Both the position numbers and the translations under genes were made by a program. Under the pieces are notes generated by a model. That model was given only the letters and a program-made list of their open reading frames with translations. It did not search any database and was not told the origin of the DNA. DNA of 64,000 bases from Pyropia yezoensis (Eukaryota > Rhodophyta > Bangiophyceae > Bangiales > Bangiaceae): positions 21,995,346 through 22,059,345 of the forward strand of contig CM020618.1 of the NCBI GenBank assembly GCA_009829735.1, read 5' to 3'. The first letter of the stretch is position 1, and each line of letters opens with the position of its first letter. This document shows, in pieces, positions 32,927 to 42,989 of this stretch.

Positions 32927-33500
32927 GGTGCAACCGGGGTGGCAGGGGCGCCCCTTGCAGAAAAGCCGAGGCCGGCTCGACCCGGTACAGAGAACGCTCG
33001 CACGGACGAGCCAGGGAAGCGCGGGCACCCGCGCTTATAACCACACAGCTCAGCACGAGCGATACGGCAGCGCGGGACGACCCGCGCCAGCCGAGCTACG
33101 GGGGCGCTCCACCCAGGCACCTGGACCGGAGCCACGCCCCCCCCACACGGGGTAAGCAAGGGGGGTCACCCCCAACCGCCCCCGCGCAACGCGGGCAGTT
33201 CCCGCCCCCACTCAATCGTCCACACGAGAGGGGCCCCCCTACCACCAGGCACCTGGTGGCGGATCCGCTTGCACCACCCCTCGGAAAGGGGGGTCGTGAA
33301 CAGAACCCGCATCGGGAATTTAACGGTCCGGAAAACGGATCGTGTGTGTACCACACAAAGGGGGGCACCCCCCTCAGACAACCTCGAAAAGGGGTGTCTG
33401 TCGCAACGGGGCGCAAAGCCCCACCCGACGGGTAAACGGTCACGCGACCCACTTACATTCGGTAACCGGAATGCAACTCGACCCGGGGACGGGCCGAATC
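32927..33500. promoter_or_regulatory. Probable promoter/leader region of the antisense gene
   Basis: About 570 bp between the antisense ATG and the polypurine tract, without a supported gene. It contains GC-rich inverted repeats, for example AGGGGGGCACCCCCCT near 33,359-33,374. The promoter driving the antisense gene must lie here or in the 3' LTR reading outward on the minus strand; no clear core element was recognised. Confidence 0.35.
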
Positions 33501-33502
33501 TA

Positions 33503-33511
33503 AGGGGGGGA
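33503..33511 (+). other. Polypurine tract of element D
   Basis: AGGGGGGGA ends two bases before the 3' LTR, the place and composition expected for the plus-strand primer. Confidence 0.75.
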
Positions 33512-33513
33512 TA

Positions 33514-33877
33514 TGTAGCAATATGGTTGTCCGTATTGTGACCCTAATATTAGGGGGGGCTACTTCTAATCCTTGGCTTTCAATTTGAGAGTCCGTACTG
33601 GTCACGGTATCTATAAGTTACGTATGACCAGAGGGACTTGCATCTTGGGGTGGAGGGTAGTTAGTAGTGTCTCCGAGGGTTTATAACGAGGGGGCCGGTG
33701 GCGAATCCACCGCCGGCCAAGGTAGAACAACAAACCCCTCCCATTTGGGCTCCCATCTTGGTCCCGTGGCTTGCGCTCCAAGGACAGCAACCTTGGCCTC
33801 CCGGTGACGTTGGTGTCGATCCCCCTTGGTGAGTGTTCCCTGAGAGTGGACGTGCGACGGATTCCTATTGTGCTACA
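33514..33877 (+). repeat. 3' LTR of element D
   Basis: 364 bp, TGTAGCA...TGCTACA. Apart from a retained 35-bp segment (after the first CTACT), one extra G and one C/T difference it equals the 5' LTR. Confidence 0.95.
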
Positions 33878-33882
33878 CAAGA
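33878..33882. repeat. Right target-site duplication of element D (CAAGA)
   Basis: CAAGA directly follows the terminal CA of the 3' LTR and equals 16,441-16,445. Confidence 0.9.
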
Positions 33883-34040
33883 GCAGCTCTGAGGGAGCCG
33901 CAGCCGAGCACATTACGGACGACCCAGCTGCAGCGGCGGCAAGCGTGGCGGCGGGGTCCCATTTTGGGCGCGACCCGGGCGGATGGCGCGCTACCCGCGA
34001 CAAGTTCCTGGCGCCAGTGGCGCCAGACGCGGCGGGGTAG
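33883..34040 (+). pseudogene. Right half of the reading frame split by element D
   Basis: If the element and one target duplication are ignored, the plus frame from the zinc-finger fragment continues here without a stop for about 50 codons to TAG at 34,038-34,040. It contains EHITDDP and SHFGRDPGGWR and is Ala-rich. No domain is recognised. Confidence 0.4.
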
Positions 34041-36676
34041 GACCGCCTCGTGGCGTCCAGCGCATGGACGTCGGCGCACGTACCGGCGGCGCTGGGGCTG
34101 GGAAAAGAGACTGCCTTCTTGTTTCCTATCGCCCTCCCCGCTTCCCCCCGTCTCTTCTCGCTGCCCATGTACCCAGTCGGTGTCCCAGTTGCCGTACCTG
34201 CCCTACGCACCCGCGCCGCACCGCGCCCACGGCGCGCCGCGCCGCGCGCGCCGCCTCGCGCGCCTGGCGCACCGTGCCGCGCGGGCACCGGGCACCCGCC
34301 CGGTGGCGTGCGCCCAGCACTTCGCGACCCCTCTGTCCTCTCGCTGCGGCTGCCAAGTGGCAGCCCGTCTTGTGTCTGCACTGTGACGCCCCCTCCCAAC
34401 TGGGGACACCTCGCTCGTTGCGCGGCGTGGCGCCCGTTGCAGACACACGGGCCGTAACGGTTGCGGCCCAGTGTGGCCGCGCTCCCCGCCGCGCAATAAT
34501 TCACACCTGCTGCGCTGGGGCTGGCGTGGAGGCTGCTGATGGGGGAGGCCCTCGCAACCGCCCGGTGCAGGCCGATGCGCTCCTCAGCGGGGCTGTGGGT
34601 GCTCGCGCTTCCCTCGCTGGCCCTGCATGTGCCGGCGCGCACGGACCGCGCTGACGCGGGGCCGCCCCGCCTGGCTCTCACCGCCCTTGCGGCGGCGATC
34701 CTCTGGGGGGACTTTGATGAGGTGCTGGCCGACCGCGACTGCGGGGTCTGGCGCCAGCCGCCCGCATCGGACCCTCTTCTCCAGTGCGGAAGGCCGGGCG
34801 CGTCGTCGCCCCCATGTCAGCAGGCCAGCGCCGGCCGCTTCGGCTCGTGCGGACGGGGTCAACTGGGGGCCGCGGCACGGGCCCTTGACCGGTCCAGGTT
34901 GTCCCTGAACTGGGTTGTCCCTGAACTGGGGTGTCCCTGAACTGGGGTGTCCCTGAACTGGGGTGTCCCTGATTTTCTTGAAAGTCTGCGACTCGCAGTT
35001 TCAGGTTATCGGTACATGTGTCTAAGGTGATGTGAGGGCAACGGGCCGCGGACGATGGGAAGGAGTTGAGCGGAGAGGGCATGCCAATGAGGGCAGGAGG
35101 CACAGAGGGCAGCTGAATGATTGGTGCCAGGTTCAGTGCGTCGGCAGCTCACGAAGTGACGAGAAACTGTTGGCAAGAGCTCCTCCCTCACTCCCGGCGA
35201 CGCCTTTTCCGTGTGGTACACCCGTTCATGGCGCTCCGCGGCACAGTGTGCAAGCGCCCACTCGGCCTCCGGCCAGGAATGCGCGCCTCCCAATATAGTA
35301 TGCCCATGCGCGCTCCTTCGGGGGGTAGAGCTCATCTTCCCTGCCCTCCCCGCTCCGCCCACCCCCCCCACCCCCCCACCCCCCTCACCCCCCTTCCTGC
35401 AATGGTGCACAAATCAGCTCATCAATCATGTGATGTGCAACACTCACCGGGGAACGAGGGATGCGATGACGGCCTGCAGCGCCCCCCGAGGAGCGCGCGC
35501 GCGACACGCAACCATCTGATGGGGAGAGCCGGCTATTCTGTGAGTGTCAGCTGCGACTGCGGACGACGGGAAGGGCCAAAGCGGAACGACGGGGTCGGCC
35601 GCGCGGAGAGAAGCCGCGCGCGCCCAAACGGGGCGGCGGGGCCCCGTGGCGGGCGCAGGGCGGATCCATCGGCTGCCGGTCGGCAGTGGCGGGTGCAACG
35701 GCAGAAGCCCAGCAAGCGGCCTACTTGTGTGGGGGGTATTGGGCCCCTGCCCGCTGGTGAAGGCCCAGCGGCCGACGACGATGGCGCCGCCCCCACTTTT
35801 GGGAGGAAGGGAGGTGTCGGCCGTTGTGGCCATTACTGCTGCCATCGTCGAGACTCGGCTTCTCCGCGCCCCCGCTACGGATCGTCACAGAGGAGAACTA
35901 GACGTGTGGAAGGAAGGAAGGCGGCCGTGCGAGCCGCCCTGGCCTCCGGAGGCGTGGTCACCCGAGCGGAGAGCTCAAACTCAAGGTGATATGTATTCGC
36001 AGTCTCCTAAAAAGTATGTGCCCTTTCATTACCGGCCTTCAACACTGAAACTGGGGCGAGCACGGGCACGCACACGCTCAAGCGGGCTGTGCGACAGACC
36101 CACCTAAAGGTCCATTCCATACAGCTAGTCCCTTGAGAAAAGAGTTTTCATTCATGCGCTGCTGGACGGCTACGGCTCAAACTAGGTGAACTTGATCAGC
36201 ATCGCGCTCCGGGCCTGTGGTAAAAAAGACAGGACCTGAAACCGAGTTTTTGCGCCGGAGAGCACGCCTGAACAGCACGGAGGGTCCTCCCGCCCATGCG
36301 GGGCGGACCGGACATGCCCGTCTTGCCCGAATGCCGATCGAGATCAAAATGGCGGGTTTTGTGTGTGCACGAACGGGGGTTACATGCTGACCCATTCCTC
36401 ACCGTAGTAGGATTTAAACAGTGCGCGCTGCGCCAAATTCGTAATCCCGCCGCATCTGAGGACACAGTCGCAGCCGATCATAATCCCGTCGTCGCGGCCA
36501 AGGCGTAGGCGATTGCAGTGCCTGTCGCCATTGCCTTGGCCGCAAGACAACAGCCCCCCCACCTCGTACGGAGACCTTCCGGGGACCAAGTTTACGTCCA
36601 CCGACAGCTCCTCCGGCTGAAGGCGGTCGCCTACTCCTCGTAAAAAAAAAAAAAACGCGCACACTCAGTACCCAGG
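34041..36676. other. GC-rich tract without a supported gene
   Basis: Open frames here overlap on both strands and lack domains. Notable items are a 16-bp tandem repeat at 34,901-34,971, a C-rich tract near 35,345-35,395 and an A14 run near 36,642. Parts may be further repeat remnants. Confidence 0.3.
34901..34971. repeat. 16-bp tandem repeat, about 4.5 copies
   Basis: Unit GTCCCTGAACTGGGGT (first unit with TT at the end), nearly perfect, ending in a partial copy at GTCCCTGA before unique sequence. Short terminal tandem repeats are common at 3' ends of some non-LTR retrotransposons, one possible explanation. Confidence 0.9.
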
Positions 36677-37121
36677 TCACATCTCCATACTACCCGAGTC
36701 GCTCCCCTCCCCTGCCTCGCTCTCGTCCAACGCACTCCCTGTACGCTCTCCCTCCACCTCGCTCTTGCCCCCCTCGTACTCCGTGCTTCCCTCACCCTCC
36801 TCCTCCTCCTCACCCACTCCATCGTCGGCGCCTGCTTCTCCTCCGTCGCTATCCCCCCCCCTCAACCTCCAGCTGCTCTTCATCACAAGCAGCTGCCACT
36901 TGGTCGCTAATCTCCCCGAGACGCCGATACGAGTCCTCCATCTTAATGGCATGGAGCTCGTACTTCAGCCATTCCTCGTCAGTCGGCAGAAAGCGCGACG
37001 CCGACGCGAGGGGCCACCACCAGCAGCAATCTGGCGCGAGGGCGACATAGTGGCAAGCCGAGCCTGAGCGCACACGGGGCGTTGGGGGGAGGGAGGTGGT
37101 AGGGGAGAGTGCCAGGTGCAA
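36677..37121 (-). pseudogene. Acidic-tailed protein remnant, unknown
   Basis: Two minus frames join across a run of eight G at about 36,855-36,862. The upstream frame (37,121-36,849) holds a charged, helix-like segment (DEEWLKYELHAIKMEDSYRR), and the downstream frame (to 36,677) is strongly acidic (GEEEEEGEGS). Removing one G makes them continuous. It could be the C-terminal part of a decayed transposon or DNA-binding protein, or a gene with a sequencing error. Not recognised. Confidence 0.35.
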
Positions 37122-38238
37122 CGGCGGTGCAAGCAGTGACGGGTTGGGGTGAAGGGAAGAGGCATGTCTGGCGGCGCTTCAGCCTGACATAGTTCAGGTC
37201 AAGTTACTTGTTTTTTATGTCATTGTACTTCTAAGGTAGCCCCCGTATCCGATTTTTACGTCCGATCGGCGGTCAGGAACAACAACCTCTGTTCTTCTCT
37301 GTCACGGCGAGGAAGCAATATAGCGTGGAACAGGTGAGAACAAGCTCGTCCTGGACCTCTGGAGTAATAAAGCACAATGCACCGCGTAGAAGAAGCTCAA
37401 AAGTGAGAAAAACGGAGGAGTTGCCGATTTTTACGAAAGTGTCACACCGCTGTCCTGGCTACAAACAGAGTGATATCTTTTGGAGCGCATGAGACCATCC
37501 CTGAAAATACAAGAAAACGGCGCTATCTCATGCCTATGAGAACTGTACTCGATAAAAAAACTTAAAGTGGTCGCTCCCGGCACGTACTGAGGCATGCGGG
37601 AGGCGAGAAGTCGGGTCATCTCAGGTGACTAGCTATATGGAATAGACCTTTAGGCTTTACCACAAGGGGCCCTACTCGGCATCGAGCGACCCTGGCACGC
37701 CGAGCTGCTGTTATAGACAGTACACACGTCGCCGAAGCGCCCTCCAGTGACTCCCCAGTGTTTCTTTTGAGCGTGTAGTTGTTCCTCTTTGCCGCTCGTT
37801 GTATTGTGTGACTACAGGGGCACTCCCTTATACTGCTAGAGGTCCCATCGGGCTGCCGTCCTCCCCTCCCCCCTTCGAAGCGAAGCGCTGTCTGGTTGTT
37901 GGATCTTCACGGCTGGGACTGTCAGCACGCCGCGGCCAGCGCGATCCCTCTTGATCGCGGCCAGCGCTGACGCGCAAGTCCAACCCCCCTCCGTGACCAC
38001 ACCGACCTGTGCAGCGCAGCTGCCGCAGGCCCGCCCGCGCTGGCCCCCCTATCGCCCTTTCCCCCCAAGCCCTACCGGCTTTCGTCTCCCGCGTCACCTG
38101 TCGGGGCGGCATCTCGGCGGGGGGAGCACCTGCCCCCCCCCCCCACCCCCCCTTAGCCACCTTTCGCCCTCACGTCCCCTACCCCGCCCGGGCTCCCCCC
38201 TCCACCCCCCTCTCCCCTGCCCCCCCCCCCTACGCACC
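37122..38238. other. Intergenic region upstream of the glycosyltransferase gene
   Basis: No supported gene. The part from about 37,190 to 37,830 is richer in A/T than the flanks and could include the promoter; a C-rich tract at about 38,130-38,230 forms the likely 5' leader. No core promoter motif is certain. Confidence 0.4.
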
Positions 38239-38379
38239 ATGGCGCTTGATGACGCTGGCTGGCGGTCGAGGCCGCGGCGGCGGGCGCCCCCTGCCGGGGT
38301 GCGGCGGCTGGTCACCGCCGCCGCCGCCGCCGCTGCTGCTGCCGTTGCCGCTGCCGTGGTGGTGGCGGCGGCCGCCCGC

Positions 38380-38416
<37 letters not shown>

Positions 38417-40185
38417 CCGCCGCAGCCGCTGGCCCTACGGCGGCCCCTCCCGGCGCCGCCGCGAGTGCCTCCGACGACGGCGACGGCGGCGGTGCGGCAA
38501 CGCCGCGTGGGGTGGCGCTCGTGCACATGCACGACGGCGCCCCGTTTTTCCTCCGCCTTGGCGGGCTGACGCTGGCCAACAAGCGCCGCTACGCGGCGCG
38601 CCACGGATATGATATGGTTGCGCACGTGCCCGAGGGCACCGACGGCTTGTTTCTTCCTGTACGTTGTGATGGGGGGTGTGCGGTGGGGGGTGGGGGCGGG
38701 GGTCCGAGGGAGGAAGGGCGGGGTGCAGTGGAGAGAGGGGGAGGGTGGAGCTGAGGGGCAGGGGCTGCTGCGCTCTTAACCGCGGCTGCGAGACACGCAT
38801 TATCGTTCCGTGAGCCCGGGATGGGGAGAGGGCGGGGGATTAGGGTGGTTGGTCGCGTGGGGTTTTTCCAGCGGATGAGCGAGCGCCACGCAGGTGGAAT
38901 GTTGGCGCGTGGGCGGCGAACCTCGGGGGGGACACGGGGGCGTCAGGCGCCCTCCCCATGATGCCTCTCGCGGACGGGGATTCTGCGCCATCGAAGGGCG
39001 CGGTCCTTGTTGCGTTGGTGGAAGACTGACCGGCGTATTGGCGAGTGGACGGATACGTGCTCGTCGGGGGGGGGGGGGTGGCACCGTGCTATTGTTTCTC
39101 CATCGCTCGCGTGGTTCCCCTTTCCTCCTCCTCTGCTCACACCCCTTGCCCATTGTTCGTCTTCTTCACAGGCCGACTGCTCGGCACCCGATGCCGTCCG
39201 GCGCCCCGACGGCGCCTGCTACACCCCCTTTACCGACTTTGCCATCGACGACCGGGCGCCAACGTTTGGCAAGATCAAGCTGGTCCTCGCCGCCTGCGTG
39301 TCGCGCCCCGACTGGTGGCTGCTGTGGTCTGACGCCGACGCGCTGATAATTAACCAGACGGTGCCGCTGCCGACCATCATTGACGACGCGTACCACATGG
39401 CGGCGACGGAGGACTGGCTGATGATGAATGCGGGAGTGTTGCTCTTCCGGTGCTCCCCGTTCACCATTGACTTTCTCACGCGCGTGTATGCAGACGTGTC
39501 ATTCAACACTGCACGGGCGCTCGACCAGTCGGCGCTGCAGCACTATCTGGACGCGGAGCCGGAGGCGGCCGCCGCGATGCGGTGGCTCCCCAAGCACGCG
39601 ATGAACGTGTACACTGAGGAGTACCAGCCGGGCGACTTTCTCGTCCACATGGCCGGCAAGTTGTACGAGGCCACCACCGCGGGCGCGACGGCCATTGCGC
39701 GGCAGTTTGACCTCCTCTCCCGGGCGGGCGACAACGTTGAGGATGTTGCTGCTTTCTTCGACACCCGCTACATGGCAGGCGGCTTCTCTGGGCTGTGCCC
39801 GGATGAGGGCAACGGCTCTGAGTGCCCGCCCGAGGACGAGCGGCGGATGAAGCTGGCCGAGCCCCTCAGCGCGATGACCGACACGGGGCGGTACAAGCAC
39901 GTGGGCCTCCGCTACGACTGGTTGGCGGGGTGGACCGACCGGCACGACCCACCGCCGCCGATCAAGGTGCCGTTTGTGCCCACCGTGGTAGGGGACGTGG
40001 TCCGGGATGTGGTGGCCGAGCCGCCAGCGGCGCCCTTGCCCGTCGATAACCAGGCAGTGGTGGTGGAGGAGGCACAGCCAGTCGACTCTTTGGATGGCCT
40101 TCCAGTGGTGGTCCTGAGTAAGGCAGATCTGGGAGACCCGGTGGGGATAAAGGCGGGGGGGGGGCACGACACGAGCGAGCTGTGA
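38239..40185 (+). CDS. GT34-type galactosyl/mannosyl/xylosyltransferase, two exons
   Basis: Type II Golgi membrane glycosyltransferase of the GMA12/MNN10 (GT34) family, 477 residues, spliced. Exon 1 is 38,239-38,658 and exon 2 is 39,172-40,185. The intron has GTACGT at the donor and TTCTTCACAG at the acceptor, phase 0. Residues about 20-60 form an Ala/Val-rich signal anchor, partly encoded by a CTG microsatellite near 38,381. The conserved NKRRYAARHGYD is at about 114-125, and the metal-binding DxD in LWSDADALIIN at about 191-201 (D194, D196). It would transfer a sugar from a nucleotide-sugar to a wall or secreted glycan; the exact sugar cannot be told. The C-terminal about 100 residues are Pro/Val/Asp-rich and probably variable. 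The ATG lies in a CACCATGG context. Confidence 0.85.
38659..39171 (+). other. Intron of the glycosyltransferase gene
   Basis: 513 bp, GT...AG, with a pyrimidine-rich end before the acceptor. It contains in-frame stops, and removing it joins the NKRRYAARHGYD and DxD parts of one GT34 domain in frame. Confidence 0.8.
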
Positions 40186-40586
40186 CGGATTCCCCGTGAA
40201 GAGGCGCCGTCTCCGGTTGTCGTGGGACCAGAGAAACGGAGTGCGTAGAAGGGAAGAAGTGCGAAGAGGGCGAAGGAGCGCGTCACGGCCCGTTCTGGCT
40301 CCTGCGGCTCGCACGGCAAAGCAAGCGGCCGTCGCCGCAGGCGTTGCGCACAAGCGCAACGCCTGCGGCCTTGGCCGTCTAGAGAGCCGTAGGAGGGCAG
40401 CTGCGGCGACAGCGGCGAGGTGCGGCGTCCAGCATGCTATTGGCACGAGCACGGGGCGTCGAGCGGCCGCGGCGGCCTCCCGGCCACCACCCCGTGTGGA
40501 CAGACAAGACAAAGTCGCGACGGGAAAAACACTCACCGCTGAGGCCAGCGTCGCCCTCTCCCCCCCACCCTGCCAGCCACAGCAGC

Positions 40587-41151
40587 TCAACCCCCTCCCC
40601 CTCGTCCCCCCCCCCCTTTATCCTCCCGGCAGTGCGCGGCGTAGGCCGCCAGCGCGGCGCCCCCCCCCCCTCGTTCAAGTGGCCGCCGGATGCGGCGCAC
40701 CGGATCCCAGTACCCCCGCACCCCCCCATCCTCGTCGCGCCGCGCCAAGTAGGTGCCGGAAAAGCGCAACAGCGCCGCCACGTCACGGGTCGGGAGGCCA
40801 TAGTGGCGCGCCAGGGCGGCCACATCCCACCCGCCGCCGCTGCCGTCGCCGCCGCCGCCGCTGCCACCACCGCCACTACCGCCGCCGCCACCATCACTGG
40901 TGACGCCGGGTTTGTCGCTGGCAACGGCAGCACCTGCCGCCGCCTCGCCGCCGCCCTGCCCCACCCCCCCGAACCGGGCCGCGTCGTCGTCGCGGACGCG
41001 GTTGAAAAAGGACAGCACCTCGTCGTGGGTCAGGCCCTTGGGGACAGCGGCCGCGGCGGGCGGCGGTTGGGGGGCGCCGCCCTCGGCGCCCTCCCCACCG
41101 CTCGCGGAGGCGGCAATGGCGGTAGCACCTTCGGCGCCAGTGAGACCACCC

Positions 41152-41203
<52 letters not shown>

Positions 41204-41506
41204 CGCCCGGCCGGTGGGCGGCGGGGAGCTTGGCCAGCGCCCTCGCCGGCCGTGCCGCCGCGTGGACGGCCGGGTCAAGGCGAGCGGCTGGTGCGGACGG
41301 GTCCCACGGGCGGGAGGTGATGGCGCCACTGGCGGAGTTGAGGGTGGCCGCCCACGCCGCCGCAGCCGCGGCGGTCGGGGCGGGAGGGGGGGGGGGGGGG
41401 GGGGGGGGGGGCTCCGAGGGGGGGCTGGCACTTTGCTGGAAGGCGGGGGAGCAGGGGTAGGATGGGCCGCTGGCCGAGGCACGGCGCGTGATACTCGGGC
41501 ACCCAT
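40587..41506 (-). CDS. Unrecognised Gly/Ala-rich protein with small conserved-looking core
   Basis: The minus frame ending at 40,587 is open up to about 41,480. It encodes two better-looking blocks separated by Gly linkers: LTHDEVLSFFNRVRDDDAARF near 41,045-40,985, and WDVAALARHYGLP with FSGTYLARRDEDG and GYWDP near 40,830-40,700. Upstream is a poly-Gly stretch from GCC repeats (41,147-41,203) and poly-Pro from 26 G (41,386-41,411). The only good ATG (41,506; MGARVSRAVPRP, which could be an organelle-targeting start) is in another frame, so a homopolymer length error or an intron is likely. I do not recognise the family. It is convergent with the glycosyltransferase gene. Confidence 0.5.
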
Positions 41507-41682
41507 GCTGGGAGGGAGGGGGAAGAGGCGAGCGATGGGGAGAGAGAAGCGTGTGTATACAGAAGTGTGGGAGGGGGCGTTCTGACTGGGGTGTTTTGAA
41601 GGGGGGGTTAGACGCCTGACTGGAGTGGAGAGGGCAATTTCACGTGGGACTTTGACGCCTCCGGGATTTTGACGCCACCGTG

Positions 41683-41690
41683 GTTTTGAC
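41683..41690. repeat. Left 8-bp target-site duplication (GTTTTGAC)
   Basis: Identical to 42,209-42,216 on the other side of the hAT-like element. Confidence 0.9.
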
Positions 41691-42208
41691 CAGGGGTTGC
41701 GAAGTGTACTCAAAACAAGCGTATTACGCTCGTAGTATTTTAGCGTACTAGGCGTACGCTCTGAAAAAATCCGAATGTGCCTGGTACGCATTCGCGCACT
41801 CCAGCCGGCAAAATGTACGATAAAGTATCATGCTCGAACGTACTTTGGCCAGGTACGCTGTCGGGCAAATCATAGCGGCTATTGCGTAATTAACCATCGT
41901 TTCTTTTACATATATCAGCTGCATTGAGATCAATTGGGGAGTTCACAATACTGACGAAGTTCTTGTGAGACTTCGTTCTGACCATTATGCCACCAAGTAC
42001 GCTGGGGGTACGCTATTTGCTGCAATTTTTGGCAGTACGCTTGCCAGACATCATCCAGTAGAAATACGTGAGGAAAGTACGCTTTTTCAGGCGAGTTTTA
42101 GAAAGTCGCTTGCTCGCAATCGACGACACGCTGGTACGCGTTCGCTTATCTTTAAATTCACTCAATACTCGTACTCTTAACCAAAAGTGGTACGCTTGAC
42201 AACCCCTG
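41691..42208. mobile_element. hAT-type non-autonomous transposon (MITE-like), 518 bp
   Basis: Bounded by inverted repeats beginning CAGGGGTTG on both ends; the match continues with AAG and GTAC after two mismatches, about 16 of 19 bases. A perfect 8-bp target duplication, GTTTTGAC, flanks it. CAGGG ends and 8-bp duplications are hallmarks of hAT transposons. It is A/T-rich compared with its surroundings and has no coding capacity. GTACGC or its complement occurs about ten times, scattered through both halves, like subterminal transposase-binding motifs. A hAT transposase elsewhere in the genome would have moved it. Confidence 0.9.
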
Positions 42209-42216
42209 GTTTTGAC
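42209..42216. repeat. Right 8-bp target-site duplication (GTTTTGAC)
   Basis: Second copy of the target duplication of the hAT-type element. Confidence 0.9.
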
Positions 42217-42518
42217 GCCTCAACAAACGAGAGAGAGAAGAAAACAGATATGCAAGCAGACTACAATTACAGAGTTTCTCAAGGACTATGAATTCCTCAG
42301 GAGCATTAGTCCTCTTGATCCGCTCTCCAAACGATCGACTGGCTCGCCTCCCATGAACGGCTGACAGCATCCAATGGTCAACAAATTCTCAGCCTACCAC
42401 CATGGCCTTCGTGGGCTGATGAAGCCTGATCCTCCAACCAGATATTGGACACGTTGCAAAGGTGCCTCCTCCACCGCGAGCGGCCCCCTGCCAGGTCATC
42501 AGCGGTCGATCGTTCAAA

Positions 42519-42532
42519 CAGGAATCTTCTAG
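42519..42532. promoter_or_regulatory. Heat-shock element upstream of HSP90
   Basis: CAGGAATCTTCTAG matches the classic heat-shock element CTnGAAnnTTCnAG at all but one fixed position. It lies about 457 bp before the HSP90 start codon. A heat-shock factor trimer site here is what is expected for an inducible HSP90 gene. Confidence 0.6.
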
Positions 42533-42989
42533 ACGCGACGAAGCGAAACGGCACGCTCACGACGCGGCGCGTCACCGCCGGCGTCCACGCTCGGCCGACC
42601 CCCCCCAGAACCCTGTCACAGGCACCCTCCGGCGGCTGCCGAAGCCTCTGGACCCCTGCAAGCCATTCGGCCCCAGCAGGACAGTGTATCGGCGGCTGTT
42701 CCATATTCGTCAAGGACGTGCCCTCAGGAACCACTCCGTCGCACCCACACTCCGCGTTCCCACGCGTATTCCCACGCATATTACGAGCAGGGGTCCGTCG
42801 TCCTGCACACACTTGCGCCCCACACCGTCGACCCGTCCGTCCCGCTGTGCTTCCTGTCTGCGTGGAGACGCCGTGCAGCCTGTCCCCTGACGCTCCCCTG
42901 CGTCTTCGACTCGTCTGCTCTGCGCACCCCCCCCCCAACTCCGACGTCCCCCCCTCCCCCACCGTTCTCCCTCCCCCTCCGTTCTCACC

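Larger units (their letters stand above)
16446..33877 (+). mobile_element. Full-length chromodomain Ty3/Gypsy retrotransposon (element D)
   Basis: LTR-bounded element with matching 5-bp target duplications. Order: 5' LTR, primer-binding site, gag, -1 frameshift site, pol (protease, RT, RNase H, integrase, chromodomain), hairpin repeats, antisense accessory gene, polypurine tract, 3' LTR. As assembled it is 17.4 kb because gag-pol is present twice around a 500-N gap; a single copy would be about 10.7 kb. The LTRs differ by one substitution, one G in a homopolymer and one 35-bp deletion, so insertion was recent. All reading frames are intact in the second copy, so this may be an active autonomous element. 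Confidence 0.93.

Noticed and set aside
34898-34972. CRISPR-like direct repeats
   Set aside because: Units are adjacent with no spacers and the host is eukaryotic; a simple tandem repeat.
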